In this document: positions 1 through 5,773 of the stretch, piece after piece
How the letters are laid out: each line of letters starts with the position of its first letter
Position numbering within the stretch: the first letter of the stretch is position 1
Source: JANXVV01 sp038230975
GTDB taxonomy: Bacteria; Planctomycetota; Phycisphaerae; Tepidisphaerales; Tepidisphaeraceae
Assembly (NCBI GenBank): GCA_038230975.1
Contig: JBBRMF010000317.1
Location: 1-5,774, forward strand
Direction of reading: 5' to 3'
Length of the DNA: 5,774 nucleotides
Program-made: the position numbers and the translations under genes
The notes under the pieces: generated by a model
The model's input: the letters and a program-made list of their open reading frames with translations, nothing else
The model's database searches: none
Told to the model about the DNA's origin: nothing

Positions 1-130
1 AGGACGCTCCGATCCGCCGCGGAAGCCTGATGGAGTGAAGAAATCCAGAATGAAAGCGAAGTTGAACAAGCATTCAAGCTTGCAATGCGCCTATCGCCAA
101 CGAAAATTGAAACGCAGACAATTCGCTTGT
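1..130. other. Window edge with no convincing gene
   Basis: This stretch lies just past the stop of the truncated PIN gene. An open frame on the plus strand starts with GTG at 35, but its product is an Arg/Lys-rich string with no recognisable domain, and it runs into the antisense of the PIN gene. I translated the minus strand here in all three frames to look for the missing C-terminal third of the PIN protein. I found no Gly-Leu-Thr-Asp or Thr-Asp-Asp motif. Two very short plus-strand frames, ending at 30 and 38, could be the tail of a gene to the left, but nothing identifies either one. Confidence 0.4.
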
Positions 131-478
131 TTAAGGTCTAGAAAAGTATGCATTCCCGGAGATAGAAGCGGTCTCGACATAGTGCTCCCGAAGGAGTGTT
201 ATATGCTCAGCAAATAAAGCATTAAAATCTTCCTTGCGCCCTTCATCAATCTTATCTACGAGGTTGCTGACCTCAGTCATCACGTTGGGTGTGGTGGAGA
301 AAATGCTGAACCGTCCTAAGAATAACTGCAACGTATCAAAATCTTCGAGTGCAAATGTCTGCGTTCGCTTGAAACTCGCAACATAGTCGCGATTCAGACT
401 GCCAATCAGATGCAAAAGAAGGATGTTTGTATCTAGCAAGACACCAAGTGATCGATACTTCAAAATTAGCTCATCCAT
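131..478 (-). CDS. PIN-domain protein, C-terminally truncated
   Basis: This encodes the N-terminal two thirds of a PIN-domain protein, a fold typical of metal-dependent ribonucleases, including VapC-type toxins. The first PIN motif is clear: LLDTNILLL at residues 14-22, with the metal-binding Asp16. The second acidic site is in TPNVMTEVSNL (residues 63-73), with Glu69. Related full-length proteins, as I recall them mainly from cyanobacteria, run to about 160 residues. They continue after the equivalent of Tyr111-Phe112 with a GLTD motif and then a TDD motif, which supply the remaining acidic ligands. Here the frame ends in TAA after 115 residues, directly before that point, so two of the four expected metal ligands are missing. 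The protein is probably catalytically inactive unless the stop is a sequence error. The ATG at 478 follows the stop of the upstream gene by two bases, without a good Shine-Dalgarno of its own, so translation is probably coupled. Family assignment is fairly sure; toxin function is inference. Confidence 0.7.
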   Translation of the reverse strand: MDELILKYRSLGVLLDTNILLLHLIGSLNRDYVASFKRTQTFALEDFDTLQLFLGRFSIFSTTPNVMTEVSNLVDKIDEGRKEDFNALFAEHITLLREHYVETASISGNAYFSRP

Positions 479-480
479 GT

Positions 481-795
481 TCAGCGCATCCGGATTCCCT
501 TCACCTGACCCGACCGAGCGTCAATATCTACGACCTTATAAACACGCTCCATTGTCGATATGGCAGTACCAGCTAGCATCGGATTGTTTTGGAGTTTCGA
601 AGCACGGTCCATACCGATGGTGATACGCCATTCGGATTGTTGAAAATCTTCGGTCCGTTGTATTTCTTCTAGCAATATATTCTTGATGTTCTCGTCGGAG
701 AAAACTTGCCGAATGTAGTCCGTAGCAATCCGGACCGCCTTTTTCACGTCGATTCCATTCGATGGGGATGCTGTGGGAGTGCTTGTTTGTTCCAT
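481..795 (-). CDS. Small hypothetical protein, partner of PIN protein
   Basis: This is a 104-residue soluble protein with no signal peptide or membrane segment, and its function is unknown. After a Ser/Thr/Pro-rich start comes a helix, VKKAVRIATDYIRQVF (residues 17-32). Next is a strand-like stretch around WRITIGMDR (56-64), and the end is YKVVDIDARSGQVKGIRMR (86-104). This helix-strand-strand plan, ending in a 'D..tG.V..ir.R' strand, matches a small uncharacterised family that I recall sitting directly upstream of PIN genes in cyanobacteria. The start is well supported: minus-strand GAGGT (802-806) lies six bases before the ATG, a strong ribosome site in a window where most genes lack one. 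The stop is two bases from the PIN start, so the two genes form an operon. An antitoxin or PIN-cofactor role is inferred from position only. Confidence 0.78.
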   Translation of the reverse strand: MEQTSTPTASPSNGIDVKKAVRIATDYIRQVFSDENIKNILLEEIQRTEDFQQSEWRITIGMDRASKLQNNPMLAGTAISTMERVYKVVDIDARSGQVKGIRMR

Positions 796-846
796 TGACT
801 TACCTCGAAACGACCCAAAGCAGTTATTTCACTGTGGATATTGAAA

Positions 847-875
847 ATCGTACGGCAGGCGCACGTCGATGGCAA
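847..875 (-). promoter_or_regulatory. Candidate sigma70-type promoter for the small-protein/PIN pair
   Basis: Reading the minus strand, TTGCCA (870-875, five of six matches to the -35 consensus) is followed after exactly 17 bases by TACGAT (847-852, four of six matches to the -10 consensus). Transcription would begin near position 840, giving a leader of about 45 bases that includes the GAGGT ribosome site at 802-806. The site lies in the 140-base gap downstream of the GH15 stop, where a separate promoter for the small operon would be expected. I see no clear rho-independent terminator between the GH15 stop and this site, so read-through is also possible. Confidence 0.35.
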
Positions 876-935
876 TTGAAATAGCAATACGTTTAGCACT
901 TTGGGAATATTGGTCTGTATCCTTCCAAGCGAATC

Positions 936-3440
936 TCAATTTGCCATCGGTCCATTGATTGTCAACTGCCCGTGCGGCTTTCCGGCTTCCATCCGCCCGT
1001 TCCGATCCCCTGCAGGAATCTCCTGTGGCTGGATGAGCAGTGTCACCACATCGGTCGGGCAAACTTCAACGCATTCGCCGTCCATATCGCATTGATTGAG
1101 CATGCGAAGATCGATCAATGCCTTGCCGTCGACCATCTTCAAAACGCCTTTGTCGCAGTGGGCAACGCAGACATCGCAACCGATGCAATCCCGCGTGTCG
1201 ATCGCCAGCGTAACTTTCAACGGCACCTTGGTCTTGGCATCTTCCGTCATGAACTTGCCGACCGCCGCCGCAATCTCACGGCCATCATTCACTTCAAAAT
1301 CGGCATCCAATCGATCAAACGTCCCCTGAGATTTCACTTCCACCGCGCCGCGACGTCGCAGGCGGAAGATCGGATGGTTACACGTCTCGCAAGTCTGCAG
1401 CGCCTCAAGTTTCTCAAGGTATTTGATGGCAGTGCTAACCACCGTGGCGTGCGACCAGGTCAGTGGGCTGACGCTAATCGGTTCGTTCGTGTAAGGATTC
1501 ACCTGCTCGGCCAGCACACCGCTCTCCAGCGAGTGACCGGCGGTCCATTCAAAAATCGGCAATGCCAGCTTCAATTCGGCAGGAGTCTTGGCGATCGTGA
1601 TGTAATAATCCGCCAACCACAGCGTGCAGATAAACCACGGATTGCCCGGGACCGCGGCGATATCGTTGCTGATGCGATGGTAATAATCGTTTTCGTATCG
1701 GGCGACGCCACCGACGCGCGTTTTCACCCAGAGTTTTTCCTCGATCGCTTTCATCGTCGAGGCAACGCGCGGGTCTTCCGCTTCAAACAAGTGGAATTTG
1801 AAGATCGCGTACATCGAGCTGTCGAGCACTTCATCCACTTCAAACAGTTCTTCGGTTTGTGGTTCTCGTTGAAGCGGAACCGGCTCGGCGTAATCCGGAG
1901 AGTCGGGGGGCTTGGGCATATCGCGCGGCACCAGTCGGCGGACAAAGCGATTGAGTTTGGTGCTGAACATATACTTGGCCGCACCGGCCTTCACTTCCTC
2001 AGCGGCCGTGTTGTATTCCTCGGCTTTTTCGCGATCGCCGAAGCAAACCGCAAAGTTGCGCGCGGCTTTCAACCCACCGTACACGGTGGCGACTGTGAAC
2101 GCATGAATGCCCCAGCGCTCTTCCCAAAGGTCGTAACTTGGCATCGGCAAGCCGGTGGCTTTGTCGCGGTAGCGAACCATGAAGTCGGCCGCCTTTTGCA
2201 CCAGATCGACCCAAAGCGGGCGAATATATTCAATGTCGCGATAGCGGAAATAATGCCGCCACAGTGCCCACACCACGAGCGCCGTTTCATCTTCCTGAAT
2301 CGGCAGCGCGCGATTCCCCTTAAGCACCCACGGATGCCAACTTGAAGCCGGCGATCCATCCGGGTTGTATTTGTGCAGGAAGTATCCATCTTCCGTCAAA
2401 ACATTTTTGCAAAAAGTATAGAACCAGCGGGCGATATCGGAGAACCCGGCCATGTCCAACGCATTGGCGACCAGCGCGCCATCGCGCGGCCACATATATG
2501 AATACGTGTCGCGGGCAAACTGCATGATGTCGCTGTCATTCGCCGCGACAATCGCGCCACCATTATCGATCTGCGTACGGCAAACCAACAAGCTGCGCTT
2601 GAACAGATCCACTACTTTCGGCGGGAGGTTTCCGAAATTGATGTTTGTGCCACCGACCCACAGCCGCCAATAGCTGGTCGTTCGATCGATGACGCCTTGT
2701 GGCGTTGTCTTTACGAGCCATTGGTGCTGTTCGATCAATTCCTCGCGCGAATGCCCGGCGATGATGATCATGTAAACGGCTTTTTCACCTTCGCCTGGCA
2801 CGTTCACGTGATGGGCGATAGTGCTGTCGACCGCACCCTGCGCGATCGCATTGCCCTGGAGATGGCCGTCTTCCGCGTCGCGCCAGGTTCCTTCGGCCCC
2901 GTGGAAACCGCTCGTGCCGCAGGCGTATTCATCGATCCGCTGCACACCTTCCGACCAGAATGAGACCATCAAATATCGTTTGGCGCGGTAGTGAACCAGC
3001 GAGCGCAGGTCCGGGTCGTAATAGGCGGTATCGCCGATTTTCGTCCCGAACATGTTGAAGTCTTGATGATGGAAAACCCGCACTTGCCGTTCGCCGGGAA
3101 TCATGTTCTTGATCTTGATCTTGCGAACCATGATTGGGCGATGGAAGTCGACGACGTCGTTGCAATAGAGTGCGAGTTTGAGATCGTTGTGATCGAGGCT
3201 GACGCTGGTCGTCAACGTATCGCGCAAGTATCGTTGGCGGATCTGCCAACCGGGGTTATTCGTCCAGGCCAACTGCCCGCGATGCTGCCCGGGCACGTTG
3301 GTGTAGACTCCAAACCGGCAGGGCCCAGCGCCGGCATGGTTCTCCTGCCCGACATGTGGGTAGAAAATATCCCGAATCTGATACTGATTGTCGTAGGTCA
3401 CAAGCAGGGAGCCGTTCCCGACGGGGATGTCACGTGGCAT
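936..3440 (-). CDS. GH15 glucoamylase-type glycosidase fused to C-terminal ferredoxin domain
   Basis: This 834-residue protein has no signal peptide and is probably cytoplasmic. Residues 1 to about 270 match the N-terminal beta-sandwich of bacterial GH15 enzymes (start MPRDIPVGNGSLLV, then DIFYPHVGQENH at 24-35). Residues about 275-680 form the (alpha/alpha)6 barrel. Visible active-site motifs are MWPRDGA (316-322), YDLWEERWG (436-444; Glu440 is the likely general acid) and LAEQVNP (643-649; Glu645 is the likely general base). These positions are close to those known for clostridial glucoamylase. The expected reaction is release of glucose from non-reducing ends of alpha-glucans or maltooligosaccharides; the exact substrate cannot be read off. 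Family members usually end near residue 680. Here about 155 residues follow: a CxxC pair (Cys684, Cys687), a linker domain, then two cluster motifs, CIGCDVCVAHC (752-762) and CDMDGECVEVCP (784-795). The frame is unbroken, so the fusion is direct. The ATG at 3440 is preceded by a weak GAAAG. A 125-base gap separates the gene from the Cys-rich gene upstream. Confidence 0.93.
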   Translation of the reverse strand: MPRDIPVGNGSLLVTYDNQYQIRDIFYPHVGQENHAGAGPCRFGVYTNVPGQHRGQLAWTNNPGWQIRQRYLRDTLTTSVSLDHNDLKLALYCNDVVDFHRPIMVRKIKIKNMIPGERQVRVFHHQDFNMFGTKIGDTAYYDPDLRSLVHYRAKRYLMVSFWSEGVQRIDEYACGTSGFHGAEGTWRDAEDGHLQGNAIAQGAVDSTIAHHVNVPGEGEKAVYMIIIAGHSREELIEQHQWLVKTTPQGVIDRTTSYWRLWVGGTNINFGNLPPKVVDLFKRSLLVCRTQIDNGGAIVAANDSDIMQFARDTYSYMWPRDGALVANALDMAGFSDIARWFYTFCKNVLTEDGYFLHKYNPDGSPASSWHPWVLKGNRALPIQEDETALVVWALWRHYFRYRDIEYIRPLWVDLVQKAADFMVRYRDKATGLPMPSYDLWEERWGIHAFTVATVYGGLKAARNFAVCFGDREKAEEYNTAAEEVKAGAAKYMFSTKLNRFVRRLVPRDMPKPPDSPDYAEPVPLQREPQTEELFEVDEVLDSSMYAIFKFHLFEAEDPRVASTMKAIEEKLWVKTRVGGVARYENDYYHRISNDIAAVPGNPWFICTLWLADYYITIAKTPAELKLALPIFEWTAGHSLESGVLAEQVNPYTNEPISVSPLTWSHATVVSTAIKYLEKLEALQTCETCNHPIFRLRRRGAVEVKSQGTFDRLDADFEVNDGREIAAAVGKFMTEDAKTKVPLKVTLAIDTRDCIGCDVCVAHCDKGVLKMVDGKALIDLRMLNQCDMDGECVEVCPTDVVTLLIQPQEIPAGDRNGRMEAGKPHGQLTINGPMAN

Positions 3441-3495
3441 GCTGAGTCACTTTCAACCAAGAGGTTCCGAAGATCCAACGACCGGGCCGGGCCTG

Positions 3496-3521
3496 AGGTT
3501 CGCAACCTATGGCCGTTTATA
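3496..3521 (-). promoter_or_regulatory. Possible -10 element and small palindrome upstream of GH15 gene
   Basis: In the 125-base gap before the GH15 start, the minus strand carries TATAAA (3516-3521), about 75 bases upstream of the ATG. Just after it comes the palindrome AGGTT-GCG-AACCT (3496-3508). No convincing -35 box lies at the right distance from TATAAA. The palindrome would fall at the start of transcription, where an operator could sit. This is a weak call based on two short motifs. Confidence 0.18.
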
Positions 3522-3565
3522 GTCCTATTGTCGACCAATCGCGGGGCGCTCTTCAACGATTAGAA

Positions 3566-3937
3566 TCATTCGATGGAACACCACTTGCAGTCACAGGCGA
3601 ACTCAGTGGTGTTCGCCGCGCGATTTTGCGAATTCAGTGGGCAATGTTCTTCAGGCGATTTGGCTTTTTCACGCGTCGGGCAGCCGCAGCCCTCAGCTTC
3701 TGGATTCCGCGAAACATGCTCCAGGAACGGTTTCCCGCAGTACGAAACCCCTCGACGGATGACGCGCAGCGGGCATCGTTCACAGACCACCGCGCGGCCA
3801 GCCCAGTTCACCCGCACCGCCAACAGCCCAGCCCCGCGCAATTTCGCTGCCGCCGATTTCGCCGCCGCACGGCTCAAGTCGCGAAATGTCGTACTGATCG
3901 ATCCGAAACCGCTCTGACAGCAGGATGACCATGACAT
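3566..3937 (-). CDS. Cysteine-rich hypothetical protein (planctomycete-type)
   Basis: This 123-residue protein has 11 cysteines. The central block reads VNWAGRAVVCERCPLRVI (43-60) and then YCGKPFLEH (66-74). GCGCPTREKA (83-92) and EEHCPL (96-101) follow, giving C52-x2-C55-x11-C67-x16-C84-x-C86-x12-C99. A second cluster, C115-x-C117-x2-C120, lies at the very end. Such spacing suggests a bound metal, probably zinc, but no named family comes to mind beyond an impression of short planctomycete hypothetical proteins with the same CP/YCG/CGCPT/HCPL words. The N-terminal 40 residues are Ala/Ser/Arg-rich and uninformative. An in-frame TAA lies about 20 bases upstream of the ATG at 3937, so the frame cannot extend further. 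The AAGG next to the ATG is too close to be a good ribosome site, so a later GTG start is possible. The gene diverges from the TPR-methyltransferase gene across 65 bases. Confidence 0.65.
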   Translation of the reverse strand: MSWSSCCQSGFGSISTTFRDLSRAAAKSAAAKLRGAGLLAVRVNWAGRAVVCERCPLRVIRRGVSYCGKPFLEHVSRNPEAEGCGCPTREKAKSPEEHCPLNSQNRAANTTEFACDCKWCSIE

Positions 3938-4002
3938 ACCTTGCTTATCGGACGTTTATCGCAAAAAGGGTAAATGACCGTCGCGGTGGGTAAGATGGCA
4001 TC

Positions 4003-5151
4003 GTGCCAAATGACGACCCCCGATCAACTGCTGATCTGCTCTCCGCCGCCGATGCCGCGTTCAACGCGGGTCGCGGGCCGGAAGCGGCGGCGCTCTATGG
4101 AAAAGTACTCCAGCACGAACCACGCCATGCGATTTCACTGCGCCGACTCGCGTGGATTCACGAAGCCTGTGGTCACGTTCCGGCGGCGATCGATTTGCTG
4201 CGGCGACTGATCGATGTCCAACCGTCCGATGCGCGGGTGCATCAGGATCTTGGCCTTTGCTTCCTTCGCGTGGGAAAGTTGGAGGAAGCCATCGCATCGT
4301 TTAGAGCCTCGACTGAACTCGACTCGGGATACGCCGCCGCTTTTTGTAATCTCGGGTTGGCTCTGGAAGATGTCGGTGACACCGCTGGCGCATTGGATGC
4401 ACTTCAAAAGGCCCATCATCTCGATCCGACTTCCGGTTTCATCACCTACCACCTTGCGGCTGTCCAAACCCTCGCAGGTCGACTCGAAATTCCGCCCCCG
4501 GTTTGCCCGCCTCAATATCTTCTCCAGTTATTTGACGGCTACGCGGATCGATTTGATTCCCATTTGTTTGAAAAGCTGAACTATCAAGGCCCGGCTTTGC
4601 TTGCGGAAATTGTCGACGCCTCCATCGCCATCGCCCCGAAAAAACCGTGGGATATTTTGGATATTGGTTGCGGCACAGGCATGACGGCGGTGCCATTTCG
4701 AGAAGCGGCAGGGCGGGTCGTGGGCATCGATCTTTCCTCCCGCATGCTCAGGCATGCCGCCACGCGCGCACTGCCGAATGGCCAACTGATCTACGATGAA
4801 CTCATTCAAGCGGATGTGATTGAAGCGCTGCAAGCCCGCCCGTCATCGGCCAACTTGGTGCTGTCGGCAGACGTTTTCATCTACATCGGTGATCTTCGCC
4901 CGGTCTTTGCGGCGGTCTGGAGTGCGCTCCGTGCCGGGGGTTTATTCACGTTCACCGTCGAATCAAACAAAGGCCCACAAGATTATTGCCTGCTTCCCTC
5001 CCGTCGATATGCCCACGCGCGGTCCTACATTGAGCGCCTTGCAAAAGAGTTCAATTTCAGTTGTGCCGCCCACCGCGAGGCAGTACTTCGCTTGGGTGAT
5101 GATGGCCTGCCCTTGCCGGGGGAAGTCTACCTTCTCCAGCGCATTATTTAG
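4003..5151 (+). CDS. TPR-repeat SAM-dependent methyltransferase
   Basis: This is a 382-residue cytoplasmic protein. Residues about 10-144 form four tetratricopeptide repeats, seen as successive 34-residue helix pairs: GRGPEAAALYGKVLQHEP, then GHVPAAIDLLRRLIDVQP, GKLEEAIASFRASTELD and GDTAGALDALQKAHHLDP. A connector with LFDGYADRFDSHLFEKL (176-192) is typical of the TPR-methyltransferase group (COG4976-like). The class I methyltransferase fold follows: motif I LDIGCGTG (219-226), the acidic SAM-ribose site GIDLSS (241-246), and motif IV-like LSADVFIYIGDL (287-298). The substrate is unknown; the TPRs probably bind a protein partner. The start is GTG at 4003. An in-frame TAA at 3991 rules out a longer frame, and the next in-frame Met lies inside the methyltransferase domain, too late to be the start. 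A GGTGGG stretch upstream is a poor, distant ribosome site. The last two codons and the TAG stop lie inside the left arm of a long inverted repeat. Confidence 0.88.
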   Translation: MPNDDPRSTADLLSAADAAFNAGRGPEAAALYGKVLQHEPRHAISLRRLAWIHEACGHVPAAIDLLRRLIDVQPSDARVHQDLGLCFLRVGKLEEAIASFRASTELDSGYAAAFCNLGLALEDVGDTAGALDALQKAHHLDPTSGFITYHLAAVQTLAGRLEIPPPVCPPQYLLQLFDGYADRFDSHLFEKLNYQGPALLAEIVDASIAIAPKKPWDILDIGCGTGMTAVPFREAAGRVVGIDLSSRMLRHAATRALPNGQLIYDELIQADVIEALQARPSSANLVLSADVFIYIGDLRPVFAAVWSALRAGGLFTFTVESNKGPQDYCLLPSRRYAHARSYIERLAKEFNFSCAAHREAVLRLGDDGLPLPGEVYLLQRII

Positions 5152-5226
5152 CCGGTCTCGCTTGCGAGCCGTATCCGAGAACGCATCTCGTAGGACACGG
5201 CTCGCAAGCGAGACCGGCTAAATAAT
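5143..5226. repeat. 30-bp perfect inverted repeat between convergent genes
   Basis: The left arm (5143-5172) is the exact reverse complement of the right arm (5197-5226) over 30 bases, beginning ATTATTTAGCCGG. Inside, after an A/C mismatch, TCC (5174-5176) pairs with GGA (5193-5195), and GAGA (5177-5180) can pair with TCTC (5186-5189) around the ACGCA loop. The hairpin is therefore nearly complete across 84 bases. Each arm also holds a smaller palindrome (in the left arm, CTCGC at 5157-5161 and GCGAG at 5164-5168). The element overlaps the stop of the methyltransferase gene and ends 27 bases from the stop of the convergent DUF1559-type gene. It could act as a bidirectional terminator, although no U-tract follows the stem on either strand. 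It could equally be a REP- or MITE-like intergenic repeat. The structure is certain; the role is inferred. Confidence 0.9.
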
Positions 5227-5253
5227 ACCGAAATCAAAAGCCATCCAACGCAC

Positions 5254-5754
5254 TTACTGCCCGAAATCCACATTCAAACTGAATTTTTTCAAATCCCCGG
5301 GCGTAATAGGGCTGCTGGCGACATGACCATCCGCACAGGCAATATTGATGCGACCTCGATGACGAACGACATCGTACAGAATTCCTTCACCGCAATCAGG
5401 GCCGGAGCCATTCCCAGCCGGAAATCCTTTACCGCCAGGAAAACCATGTTGGTAAATATCTGCAAGAGTGCAGCCAGCGGCATGATCGTAGTAGACCATC
5501 CACGCGCCGTTTCGCGCGTTGGCATCTGTCACCAGCATCAAATCAGCCGGGTGACGAAATTTAGCCGTATTGCCACGAAGGCGATTATGGCCCTTCGTCA
5601 CACCGTCACTCCAGCCAGCATCGGACCATCCCAATGCCGCTTCGTTGTACGCATAACTCATTGTTGATATACTTCGCAATCGAACCGGGCATTCCGATGG
5701 CAAAGTACTTTCCGCCGTTATTGAAATACTCGTATCGTTTTCGAAGCGGGTCAT
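5254..5754 (-). CDS. DUF1559/H-X9-DG prepilin-like protein, C-terminal part
   Basis: This frame encodes the C-terminal domain of a planctomycete prepilin-like H-X9-DG protein. Recognisable stretches are MSYAYNEAALGWSDAGW (32-48), RLRGNTAKFRHPADLMLVTD (58-77) and WMVYYDHAAGCTLADIYQH (85-103). The signature is His132-x9-Asp142-Gly143, in RHRGRINIACADGHV. The C-terminus is KKFSLNVDFGQ. Complete family members have about 300 residues, with an N-terminal type IV pilin-like cleavage site and membrane helix (FTLIELLVVIAI-type), and are thought to be exported or surface structures of unknown function. That N-terminal part is absent. Only the sequence from about residue 32 (position 5661) onward looks like the family. 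The first 20 or so residues are low-quality coding, because the true upstream part lies in another frame (see the 5606-5773 entry). The start at 5754 is therefore probably not real: the frame has a TGA at 5761-5763 just upstream. The gene converges on the TPR-methyltransferase gene. Confidence 0.72.
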   Translation of the reverse strand: MTRFENDTSISITAESTLPSECPVRLRSISTMSYAYNEAALGWSDAGWSDGVTKGHNRLRGNTAKFRHPADLMLVTDANARNGAWMVYYDHAAGCTLADIYQHGFPGGKGFPAGNGSGPDCGEGILYDVVRHRGRINIACADGHVASSPITPGDLKKFSLNVDFGQ

Positions 5755-5773
5755 GCAATGTCACGGCATCATT
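5606..5773 (-). pseudogene. Upstream piece of the frameshifted H-X9-DG gene, open to the window edge
   Basis: In the minus-strand frame whose codons begin at 5773, the sequence stays open from the window edge to a TGA at 5606-5608. It reads LHDPLRKRYEYFNNGGKYF, then AIGMPGSIAKYINN, before turning into a non-protein-like tail after about position 5660. This is protein-like and has better codon use than the same DNA in the downstream frame, which needs ATA, TCA and ACA codons there. I infer that it is the 5' continuation of the H-X9-DG gene, joined to it through a +1 shift. The join is most likely near AACAATGAG at 5657-5665. An alternative join near 5692-5695 would instead create an ECPV sequence with the Cys-Pro often seen before this domain. 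The break may be a real mutation, a deletion or a sequencing error. The true start lies beyond the window. Confidence 0.5.

Noticed and set aside
70..88. Imperfect palindrome around AAGCTT downstream of the PIN stop, possible terminator
   Set aside because: The arms meet with almost no loop, one base is bulged, and there is no T-tract on the minus strand after it. It is too short to rise above chance.
35..217. 60-codon plus-strand frame starting with GTG
   Set aside because: The product is Arg/Lys-rich without a domain, there is no convincing ribosome site, and its second half is antisense to the PIN gene.
972..2345. Long open frame (457 codons) on the plus strand opposite the GH15 gene
   Set aside because: It is the antisense shadow of a strongly supported gene with clear GH15 motifs. 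Its product has no recognisable domain and has the His/Arg/Phe-rich composition typical of mirrored coding DNA.
3574..3928. Plus-strand open frames of 114 and 139 codons over the Cys-rich gene
   Set aside because: Both are antisense to the minus-strand frame, whose ordered cysteine motifs look like selected protein sequence. The plus-strand products are Ser/Arg-rich and featureless.
3945..3961. Two direct TTATCG copies 11 bases apart in the divergent 65-base gap, possible operator
   Set aside because: Six-base repeats are expected by chance in AT-rich intergenic DNA, and I found no promoter boxes with acceptable spacing on either strand to anchor them.
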